This document shows, one piece after another, positions 47,695-64,000 of a DNA stretch of 64,000 bases. The stretch covers positions 3,906,001 through 3,970,000 of the forward strand of contig NZ_CP051685.1 of NCBI RefSeq assembly GCF_012849555.1. Reading direction: 5' to 3'. Origin of the DNA: Massilia forsythiae. Its GTDB lineage: Bacteria > Pseudomonadota > Gammaproteobacteria > Burkholderiales > Burkholderiaceae_D. The position numbers and the translations under genes are program-made. The notes beneath the pieces were generated by a model. That model saw nothing but the letters and a program-made list of their open reading frames with translations. It was not told the DNA's origin and searched no databases. How positions within the stretch are numbered: the first letter of the stretch is position 1; each line of letters begins with the position of its first letter.

Positions 47695-49413
47695 ATGAAG
47701 CTGTTCGATGCTTTCAGCCAGAAAGCACCCAACAAGGTGTTCTTCTCGATCGTGCTGGGCGCCCTTGCCGGCGTCTGCTACGCCTTCCTGATACCTACCG
47801 TGCTCGACAGCCTGGCGCCTGATCCCGGGCGCTACGCCACGGCCGGCAGCAGCGTCGAGACCATAGCCGGGGTCGAGGTCGCCCATTACCGGCTGGCGGC
47901 GGTATTCCTGTTGACCTGCGCATTCATCCTGTTCGCGCGCTCGTTCTCGCAGATCATGCTGCTGCGCGTGTCGATGGACGTCGCCACCAGCCTGCGCATC
48001 AGGATCTACCACCGGATCGCGAGCGCGCCCATCGTCCAACTCGAACGCATGGGGTCGCCGAAGCTGATCGCCGCGCTGACTACCGACGTCGCCCGCATCG
48101 TCATGGGGGCGCGCATGCTGCCCGACCTGTTGATCAGCATCGTCACTCTGGTCGGCATGCTCGGCTTCCTGCTGTACATGAACGCGGCGGTGTTCTGGTT
48201 CGTGATGGGGGCGATCGTGTTCGGCGTCGTGAGCTACCAGATTCCGATGTACTTCGGTAACCGCTACTTCGTGCGCTCGCGCCATGTTGCCGATGATTTG
48301 CAGGAGTCGATCCGTGCGCTGATCTACGGCGCCAAGGAGCTCAAGCTGAACCAGAACAAGCGCGCCAGCTTCTTCGACGAACTGCTGATCGAGCACGAAC
48401 GCAAGATCCTCCAGTATGACAAGCGCGGCTTCACCATCGTGCGCGCCGCGATGAACTATGGTGACCTGATCAGCTTTTTCGTGATCGGTGCAGTGACCTT
48501 CGTGTTCGTCAATTATCACAGCGTCAGCAGCACCGAGCTGCTGGGCGTGATCATGGCCCTGCTGTATGTGACCGGCCCGGTCACCAGCATCCTGAACTTC
48601 ATCCCGCAGGTGATCGTGGCCCGCGTCTCGCTCAACAAGGTGACCCAGATCCTCGACGAGTTGCCCGAGGAAGAGGCCGAGCAGCACCCGGTGCTGGATT
48701 TCGACTGGCAGTCGATCGTCTTCAAGGACGTGTGTTACCAGCACCCGCATGCGGGCGAGGGAAGCGGCTTCCAGGTGGGGCCGGTCAGCCTGGAGCTGGA
48801 ACGGGGGCAGGTCACCTTCATCGTCGGCGGCAACGGTTCCGGCAAGTCCACGCTGAGCAAGCTGATGACGCTGCATTACCTGCCGCAGTCGGGCAGCATC
48901 CGCTTCGGCGACGTCGAGGTCGATCCGCGCACACTGGTCAGCTGCCGCCAGCAGATCGGCGCGATCTTCACCGACTACTACCTGTTCGACCGCCTGCTGG
49001 GCCTCGGCGGCGCCCAGGTGCAAGAGCGCGTCATGGGCTACCTGTCGGCGCTTCAGCTGGACCACAAGGTGACGATCAAGGACGGCCGTTTCTCCACGCT
49101 GGCGCTGTCGGACGGGCAGAAGAAGCGCCTGGCGCTGCTGGTTTCGCTGCTCGAGGACAAGAGCCTGTACCTGTTCGACGAATGGGCCGCCGACCAGGAT
49201 CCCGTGTTCAAGCAGGTGTTCTATCAGACCCTGTTGCCCGAACTACGGGCGCGCAACAAGGCCGTGGTGGTCATCAGCCATGACGACCGCTATTTCGACG
49301 TTGCCGACAAGGTACTGGTCATGGAAGACGGCAGGCTGGCGCGGGTCGAACTGGTTTCCGGCGCCACGCGCACCAAGGCCGCGCTAGCCGGCAGCGTGTC
49401 GGCCGCCGCCTGA
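47695..49413 (+). CDS. Cyclic-peptide export ABC transporter (PvdE/SyrD family)
   Basis: 572 residues. An N-terminal membrane domain (about six segments, 15-300) is fused to an ABC domain: Walker A VGGNGSGKST (about 378-387), a signature-like LSDGQKKRLAL (about 470-480) and Walker B KSLYLFDEWA (about 487-496), with Glu-Trp after the Asp as is common in this family. The family exports cyclic or lipopeptides from NRPSs; PvdE moves acylated ferribactin to the periplasm. It starts 13 bases after the acylase and precedes the NRPS by 77, so it is very probably the product exporter. Confidence 0.92.
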   Translation: MKLFDAFSQKAPNKVFFSIVLGALAGVCYAFLIPTVLDSLAPDPGRYATAGSSVETIAGVEVAHYRLAAVFLLTCAFILFARSFSQIMLLRVSMDVATSLRIRIYHRIASAPIVQLERMGSPKLIAALTTDVARIVMGARMLPDLLISIVTLVGMLGFLLYMNAAVFWFVMGAIVFGVVSYQIPMYFGNRYFVRSRHVADDLQESIRALIYGAKELKLNQNKRASFFDELLIEHERKILQYDKRGFTIVRAAMNYGDLISFFVIGAVTFVFVNYHSVSSTELLGVIMALLYVTGPVTSILNFIPQVIVARVSLNKVTQILDELPEEEAEQHPVLDFDWQSIVFKDVCYQHPHAGEGSGFQVGPVSLELERGQVTFIVGGNGSGKSTLSKLMTLHYLPQSGSIRFGDVEVDPRTLVSCRQQIGAIFTDYYLFDRLLGLGGAQVQERVMGYLSALQLDHKVTIKDGRFSTLALSDGQKKRLALLVSLLEDKSLYLFDEWAADQDPVFKQVFYQTLLPELRARNKAVVVISHDDRYFDVADKVLVMEDGRLARVELVSGATRTKAALAGSVSAAA

Positions 49414-49490
49414 GCGAGTGCCGCCGGGCGCGCCGTCCGGCGCGCCGCTTTCCATCAATCGCATCAACTTCATCAGACTTCGAGGTTTGC

Positions 49491-58991
<9,501 letters not shown>

Positions 58992-59004
58992 TGGTCGACA
59001 GGTC

Positions 59005-59046
59005 GGCCGCGCCGTCCCGCGCTCTGCGGGGCACGCGGCCTTTTTT
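59005..59046 (+). terminator. Intrinsic terminator after the first NRPS
   Basis: A nested stem GGCCGCG...CGCGGCC with inner CCCGC/GCGGG, followed by six T. It would reduce readthrough from the 9.5-kb NRPS into the ATP-grasp gene, which may therefore have its own promoter in 59047-59150. Confidence 0.8.
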
Positions 59047-59156
59047 CTGTCGACCCACCTGTCAACAGCAGCAGCTATCAAACACCGGAGCACTACCTAC
59101 AATCCCCTGACGATTGATGCCAAAGAACAATCGATTCATGAGACGAAAGGGATTGG

Positions 59157-60578
59157 ATGGAAACGACGGACCGCTTTGCGAACAACCGATTCTATTCGGC
59201 GCGCTTCCAGCAGCTTGGCCACGAATGGGACGCAAACCCCGCGCTGCGCAGGCTGCGCCTGGAACTGGACCGTCCAGCGGTGGCCGAATGCATGCGCGAC
59301 TATCCGTACGCCGTATCGCCGTGGCCGGTCATCATTTCGGCCGAACGGGTGGCCGAGTTCGAACACCTGATCGTGCGCCTGCCGGCCCTGTACCTGAAGG
59401 CGGTCCGGATCATGTTCGGTACCGACGCCGATGCATTCGCGCGTTACCTGAACGAGCCGGCCGTGATCCATGAGATCCTGCTGCGTACCCAGGCCGATCC
59501 GCGCCAGATGCTCAACCGCCACGATGTCCTGTATTCGAACGGCCAGCTCAAGCTGATCGAGGTGAACGCGGGGTCGACCATCGGCGGCTGGCAGCTTAGC
59601 TGGATCGAGCCCCAGTTCCGCGAGATCCTGGCCAGCGGCGCCACCACCGCGCGCTGGGCCCTGGATTACCGCAACATGGTCGACACCATGTTCGCCGGTT
59701 TGTTCGACGCCATCGCGCGCCAGCAGCCCGGCGGCGGCAACGGCAACATCCTGTTGCTGGTGATCGGAGCCGAGCAGGAAGAACAGGAGGCACGGCTGGC
59801 GCCGTTCGCCGGCACGTTCGAACGCATGCGTCCCGCGCACTGGCCGCGCGGCCGGATGATGATCTGCACCGACCCGTCCCGGGTGGAATTCGACGGCAAC
59901 GGCACGGTCAGCCATGCTGGCGAACGCGTGGATGCGGTCCTGCTGCTCTCGCCCGAGGGCGCTACCGTCAAACCGGCCATAGAGCTGCGCCTGGTGAGCG
60001 CCCACCTGGCCGGCCGCGTGGTGATGCCGGACAGCCCCTTGTACACGCTGTTCGGCAACAAGGCGCTGATGGCGCTGCTGCACGAGCCGGCGCTGGCGCC
60101 GCACCTCGATGCTGGCGAACGTGCACTCGTCGAGCGACACATTCCCTTCACCGCCCGCATGGGCGCCGCCTCGGCGCAGTGGCGCGGCCGCGCATGGGAC
60201 CTGGGCGCGCTGCTGCTGGCGCACAAGGACGACTTCGTGATCAAGAAATCGCATTCGCTGCAAGGGCGCGATGTCCATGTGGGCAAGTTCTGCGGCAGCG
60301 ACGAATGGGCAGCGGTGGTCGAGCGCAAGCGCGGCGCCGAGGATTGGCTGGCCCAGGAGTATTGCAGCGCCGACACGGTGGTCGCGCCGGACGCGCACGG
60401 CGAGCTGTCCGAATGGTCGTTCATCTGGGGAATCTTCGATGCCGGGGGGCGCTACGGTGGCGCCTTCGTGCGCGGGATGCCCGTGAATAACCGTCGCGGC
60501 GTCATCAACTCTGCCACCGGGGCGGTCGAGTTTCCGGTTTTCGAAGAAGCAGCAAAGAAAAACAAAGTCACATTATGA
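59157..60578 (+). CDS. Circularly permuted ATP-grasp-like protein
   Basis: 473 residues. Features that suggest an ATP-grasp ligase with permuted order: LIEVNAGSTIGGWQLSW (about 126-142) carries the usual C-terminal metal-binding Glu-Asn pair, placed early, while FVIKKSHSLQGRDVHVGK (about 360-377) and LAQEYCSADTVV (about 398-409) resemble the ATP-binding lysine and hinge strands, placed late. Such proteins join carboxylates to amines or activate acyl groups. Lying between two NRPS genes, it could add, condense or release an amino-acid unit (inference). ATG 59157 follows AAAGGG. It ends 16 bases before the second NRPS start, so the two are probably cotranscribed. Confidence 0.6.
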   Translation: METTDRFANNRFYSARFQQLGHEWDANPALRRLRLELDRPAVAECMRDYPYAVSPWPVIISAERVAEFEHLIVRLPALYLKAVRIMFGTDADAFARYLNEPAVIHEILLRTQADPRQMLNRHDVLYSNGQLKLIEVNAGSTIGGWQLSWIEPQFREILASGATTARWALDYRNMVDTMFAGLFDAIARQQPGGGNGNILLLVIGAEQEEQEARLAPFAGTFERMRPAHWPRGRMMICTDPSRVEFDGNGTVSHAGERVDAVLLLSPEGATVKPAIELRLVSAHLAGRVVMPDSPLYTLFGNKALMALLHEPALAPHLDAGERALVERHIPFTARMGAASAQWRGRAWDLGALLLAHKDDFVIKKSHSLQGRDVHVGKFCGSDEWAAVVERKRGAEDWLAQEYCSADTVVAPDAHGELSEWSFIWGIFDAGGRYGGAFVRGMPVNNRRGVINSATGAVEFPVFEEAAKKNKVTL

Positions 60579-60594
60579 ACCGATGGGAGCTGAA

Positions 60595-63500
60595 ATGGAC
60601 ATGCAGGAATTGATTGGGCGCTGCCGTGCCGAGGGCGTCGAACTCGAGGTGCGCGCAGGCGGCCTCGAAGTGTATTTCGACGATGAGCCGTCCGCCGCGC
60701 TGCTGGCGCTGCTGAAGCAGAACAAGCAGCAACTGGTGGCCTTCCTGGAGGCGGCGCCCACCGCCGGGGAGGGGGGCGCGCCGGTACCGCGCTTGCGCAA
60801 CGGCGAGGCGCTGCCGCTGTCGTTCGGCCAGCAGCGCCTGTGGCTGGTCGATCAGGTGGACGGCGGCAGCCCGCAGTACAACCTGTTCAACGCCTTCGAG
60901 TTCGAAGGTGCCTTCGACGAAGACACGGCGCAGGCGGCGTTCGACGTGCTGGTGGCGCGCCACGAGCCGCTGCGCACCGTGTTCGCCGAAGCCGGCGGCG
61001 TCCCGTGCCAGGTGGTGCGCGACGAGTGGACGCTGGAACTGGTGCGGCATGACCTGGGGCGGCTCGACGCCGCCGCCCGTGCGCCGGCCCTGGCGGCCGC
61101 CATTGCCGCCGAAGCCGTCCATGTATTCGACCTCGCCCGGGACCTGATGCTGCGCGTCGTGTGCGTGCGCACCGGGGCCGACAGCGGCGTGCTGATGATC
61201 AACGTGCATCACATTGCCGCCGACGGCTGGTCGCTGGCGATCCTGGTGGACGAATTCGTCCGCCTGTACCGCCAGTTCTCGGGCGGCGAAGACGCCGCGC
61301 TGGCGCCGCTGCCGCTCGCCTATGCCGACTACGCCGCCTGGCAGCGCGACAGCCTGACCGGCGACGCGCTCGAACGCCATCTCGCCTACTGGGAGCGGCA
61401 CCTGCACGCGCTGCCGCAGGTCCACGACTTCCCGCTCGATACCCCGCGCTCGGCGCAGCAGAGCAACCGTGGCGCCAGCGTCGCCGGCCGCATCGGGCAG
61501 GAGCAGCTGGCCGCCCTGGGCACGCTCGCCGCCGGCCATGGCGCGACCCTGTTCATGGCCCTGCATGCCGTGCTGAGCGTGGTGCTGGCGCGCTACTGCC
61601 GCAGCAGCGATGTCGTGATCGGCACGCCGGTGGCGAACCGCGGCCGCGCCGAGCTGGAAACGCTGGTCGGCTTCTTTGCCAACACCTTGGTGCTGCGCAC
61701 AGAAGTCGACGCCGACGCGTCCTTCGCCACGCACCTGGAACGGGTGCGCGACATTAACCTCGACGCCCAGGAACACCAGGACGTGCCGTTCGAGCTGCTT
61801 GTCGAGCGCCTGAACCCGGTACGCAGCCGCGCCCACGCGCCCCTGTTCCAGGTGATGTTCGCCCTGAACAGCGTCCCGGCCGGCACGCTCGCGCTGCCGG
61901 GCCTGACGTTGCGCCCGCTCGCGCCGGCTGCCGCCGCCGCCAAGTTCGATCTCGGCATCGGTGCGGTTCCGGCCGGTGGCGCGCTCGACCTGCGCATCGA
62001 CTACAACGCCGACCTGTTCGACGCCGCGACCATCGAACGCCTGCTCGGCCACCTGCTGGCCACGGTCGACGCCGTGACCGGCGACCCGCACGCACCGGTG
62101 GCACGGCTGCGCATGAGCGGCGAGGCCGAACTGCGCGCGCTGCTGGCCGCGCCGGCGGCCGGCGCCACGCTGCCGGACGGCCTCACGCTGCACCGCCTGT
62201 TCGAACAGCAAGCCGCGGCGCAGCCCGAGGCGCTCGCGGTCGAATGCGGCGCGGACAGCGTGACCTATGCGGAACTGAACCGGCGGGCGAACCGCCTGGC
62301 GCGCCACCTGCGCGCACGCGGCGCCGGCGCCGACATGCCGGTCGGGGTCTGCGTCGAGCGCTCGATCGGCATGGTGACGGCACTGCTCGCGGTGCTCAAG
62401 GCCGGCGCCGCCTACTTGCCGCTCGACCCCGGCTATCCGGCCGCGCGCCTGCGCTACATGCTGGAAGACAGCGGTGCCACGCTGGTAGTGACCGAATCGC
62501 ACCTGGCGGGCATGCTCGGGCTGGCGGCCGGCGCCGCGCTCTGCCTCGACCAGGACGCCATCCAACGCATGCTGGACCGCACCGACGGCACCGACCTCGC
62601 GCCGCTGCCGGGGCTGCCCGGCGCCGCGCTTGCCTACGTCATCTACACCTCCGGATCGACCGGGCGGCCGAAGGGCGTCATGATCGAGCACCGCAACGTG
62701 GTCCACCTGCTCGACGCGGCGGCGTCGCTGACGGGCGGCGCCGGGGCGGTGTGGCTGGGCCTGACGGCGGTCTCGTTCGACATCTCGGTGCTCGAGATCT
62801 TCGGGGCGCTGACTTCCGGCGCCCGCCTCGTGATCGCCCCCGAGCACAGCGGCCAGGCCGGCTCGGCCCTGGATTTCAGCCTGTTCTATTTCGCCAGCAG
62901 CGCGGGCGCCGACGGTGCCGATCTGTACCGGCTGCTGCTGGAAGGCGCGAAGTTCGCGGACGATAACGGCTTCGCCGCGGTATGGACGCCGGAACGCCAC
63001 TTCGCCGCGTTCGGCGGCGTGTTCCCCAACCCTGCCGTGACCGGCGCGGCCGTGGCGGCGGTCACCCGCCGCGTGCAGGTGCGCGCCGGCAGTTGCGTGC
63101 TGCCGCTCAACGACCCGCTGAAGGTGGCGGAAGACTGGTCGGTGGTCGACAATCTGTCGAACGGCCGCGTGGGCCTTGCCTTCGCATCGGGCTGGAATCC
63201 GAACGACTTCGTGCTGGCGCCGGACCGCTTCAAGACGCGCCACCAGGTACTGTTCGACGGCGTCGATACCTTCAGCGCGTTCTGGAGCGGCCGGCCGGTA
63301 CGGCGCGTGAACGGCGCCGGCGCCGCGATCGACGTCAAGCTGTATCCGGCACCGGTACAGGCGATGCCGCCGATCTGGATCACCGCGGCGGGCCACCCGG
63401 ATACCTTCCGCAGCGCCGGTGCGCGCGGCGCCAATGTGCTGACCCACCTGCTGGGACAGACCATGGGCGAGCTGGCCGAGAAGATCGGCGAGTACCGGCA

Positions 63501-64000
63501 GGCATGGCGTGCCGCCGGCCATCCGGGCAAGGGCAAGGTCAGCCTGATGCTGCACACCTTCATCGCGGACAGCGACGAGCAGGCGATGGCCGAGGTCAGG
63601 CAGCCGTTCAAGGATTACCTCGCCACTTCGCTCGCCCTGATCAATGGCATGCGCGCGGAAGTGGAGGGCGGCGACCGCATGGATACCGATGCCATCCTCG
63701 AGCTGGCAGTCAACCGCTACTTCAAGAGCGCAGCCCTGTTCGGGTCATCGGAACGCTGCGCCGCCATCATCGACGAACTGACCGCCATCGGTGTGGACGA
63801 GATTGCCTGCCTGGTCGATTTCGGCGTGCCCGCCGACACCGTGCTGGCCAGCCTGCCGAAACTGGCGGCGCTGAAGGACAGCATCGGGGCGCGCCCGCGC
63901 GGTCCAGCGCCGGCGGTGGGCGAGCTGATCGCCCGCCACGGCGTGACCCATCTGCAGTGCACCCCCTCGCGCGCCGCGATGCTGCTTGCGGACGAGGCCG
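60595..64000 (+). CDS. Second NRPS: TubC-like docking, C, A with inserted luciferase-like monooxygenase; 3' end outside window
   Basis: 1135 codons visible, open at the right edge. ATG 60595 has GGGAG 5 bases upstream; ATG 60583 is also in frame. Residues 1-50 (ELIGRCRAEGVELEVRAGG...) match the TubC N-terminal docking domain, which recruits an upstream synthetase. C domain about 70-510 with NVHHIAADGWSL. The A domain starts near 529 (YTSGSTGRPKG near 683, SFDISVLEIFGAL near 727). At about 756 it is interrupted by about 340 residues of a luciferase-like flavin monooxygenase (YFASSAG, AAVWTPERHF, GLAFASGWNPNDF, WITAAG), then resumes with VTHLQCTPSRAAML. Tailoring of the bound amino acid by oxidation is expected. 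Confidence 0.92.
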   Translation, partial: MDMQELIGRCRAEGVELEVRAGGLEVYFDDEPSAALLALLKQNKQQLVAFLEAAPTAGEGGAPVPRLRNGEALPLSFGQQRLWLVDQVDGGSPQYNLFNAFEFEGAFDEDTAQAAFDVLVARHEPLRTVFAEAGGVPCQVVRDEWTLELVRHDLGRLDAAARAPALAAAIAAEAVHVFDLARDLMLRVVCVRTGADSGVLMINVHHIAADGWSLAILVDEFVRLYRQFSGGEDAALAPLPLAYADYAAWQRDSLTGDALERHLAYWERHLHALPQVHDFPLDTPRSAQQSNRGASVAGRIGQEQLAALGTLAAGHGATLFMALHAVLSVVLARYCRSSDVVIGTPVANRGRAELETLVGFFANTLVLRTEVDADASFATHLERVRDINLDAQEHQDVPFELLVERLNPVRSRAHAPLFQVMFALNSVPAGTLALPGLTLRPLAPAAAAAKFDLGIGAVPAGGALDLRIDYNADLFDAATIERLLGHLLATVDAVTGDPHAPVARLRMSGEAELRALLAAPAAGATLPDGLTLHRLFEQQAAAQPEALAVECGADSVTYAELNRRANRLARHLRARGAGADMPVGVCVERSIGMVTALLAVLKAGAAYLPLDPGYPAARLRYMLEDSGATLVVTESHLAGMLGLAAGAALCLDQDAIQRMLDRTDGTDLAPLPGLPGAALAYVIYTSGSTGRPKGVMIEHRNVVHLLDAAASLTGGAGAVWLGLTAVSFDISVLEIFGALTSGARLVIAPEHSGQAGSALDFSLFYFASSAGADGADLYRLLLEGAKFADDNGFAAVWTPERHFAAFGGVFPNPAVTGAAVAAVTRRVQVRAGSCVLPLNDPLKVAEDWSVVDNLSNGRVGLAFASGWNPNDFVLAPDRFKTRHQVLFDGVDTFSAFWSGRPVRRVNGAGAAIDVKLYPAPVQAMPPIWITAAGHPDTFRSAGARGANVLTHLLGQTMGELAEKIGEYRQAWRAAGHPGKGKVSLMLHTFIADSDEQAMAEVRQPFKDYLATSLALINGMRAEVEGGDRMDTDAILELAVNRYFKSAALFGSSERCAAIIDELTAIGVDEIACLVDFGVPADTVLASLPKLAALKDSIGARPRGPAPAVGELIARHGVTHLQCTPSRAAMLLADEA

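Overview
The window is high-GC DNA that reads as a betaproteobacterium, most likely Oxalobacteraceae (Massilia/Telluria-like). The grounds are the gene order yceF / yceD-rpmF-plsX-fabHDG-acpP-fabF-rpoE-rseA-mucD-lepA-lepB-rnc-era-recO-pdxJ-acpS, the protein sequences, and the NRPS content. This placement is inference from the sequence; no database was searched.

Layout. 1-6870: the 3' part of clpB, then aceA (glyoxylate shunt), rlmJ with a long low-complexity tail, and an EAL-HDOD signalling protein. 7009-8445 (minus strand): a tetrapyrrole-methylase-like methyltransferase behind the nucleotide pyrophosphatase yceF. 8661-15281: yceD, rpmF and a phospholipid/fatty-acid block (plsX-fabH-fabD-fabG-acpP-fabF). 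15468-19220: an envelope-stress block (YgfX-like protein, sigma-E, a very short RseA, a MucD/DegP protease and a glutaredoxin-like protein), with no rseB visible. 19591-30149: translation, secretion and repair housekeeping genes (lepA, lepB, DUF4845, rnc, era, recO, pdxJ, acpS, uvrC, pgsA). Several of these carry unusual Ala-rich extensions.

30181-30994: a consensus sigma-70 promoter followed by five identical tRNA-Gly(GCC) genes and one tRNA-Cys(GCA). The last 48 bases of tRNA-Cys, plus one more base, are repeated exactly at 42860-42908. This marks an ~11.9 kb island (30996-42908) in tRNA-Cys. Its cargo is an AraC/GyrI-like regulator with a divergent VOC protein, a complete three-gene pPIWI-RE module (REase-like protein, DinG-type helicase, PIWI-RE protein), a HipBA toxin-antitoxin pair with two candidate operators, and a frameshifted AbiEi-like gene preceded by two long related palindromes. 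No integrase is visible. Just outside the island, 43080-44417 holds a decayed polymorphic-toxin gene with an intact, translationally coupled downstream gene that may be its immunity protein.

44551-64000 (running off the right edge): a secondary-metabolite cluster on the plus strand. It holds an AHL synthase (LuxI type) with a lux-box-like dyad upstream, a penicillin-amidase-family acylase, a PvdE/SyrD-type cyclic-peptide exporter, a three-module NRPS (C-A-T-C-A-T-C-A-T), a circularly permuted ATP-grasp-like protein, and a second NRPS. The second NRPS has a TubC-like docking domain and a luciferase-like monooxygenase inserted in its adenylation domain. The first two A-T didomains are ~99% identical at DNA level. 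The third A domain has a Lys2-like pocket, and the first NRPS has no thioesterase. A starter-type C domain, an acylase and a PvdE-type exporter together suggest an acylated precursor that is exported and then deacylated. AHL control is plausible, but no LuxR is in view.
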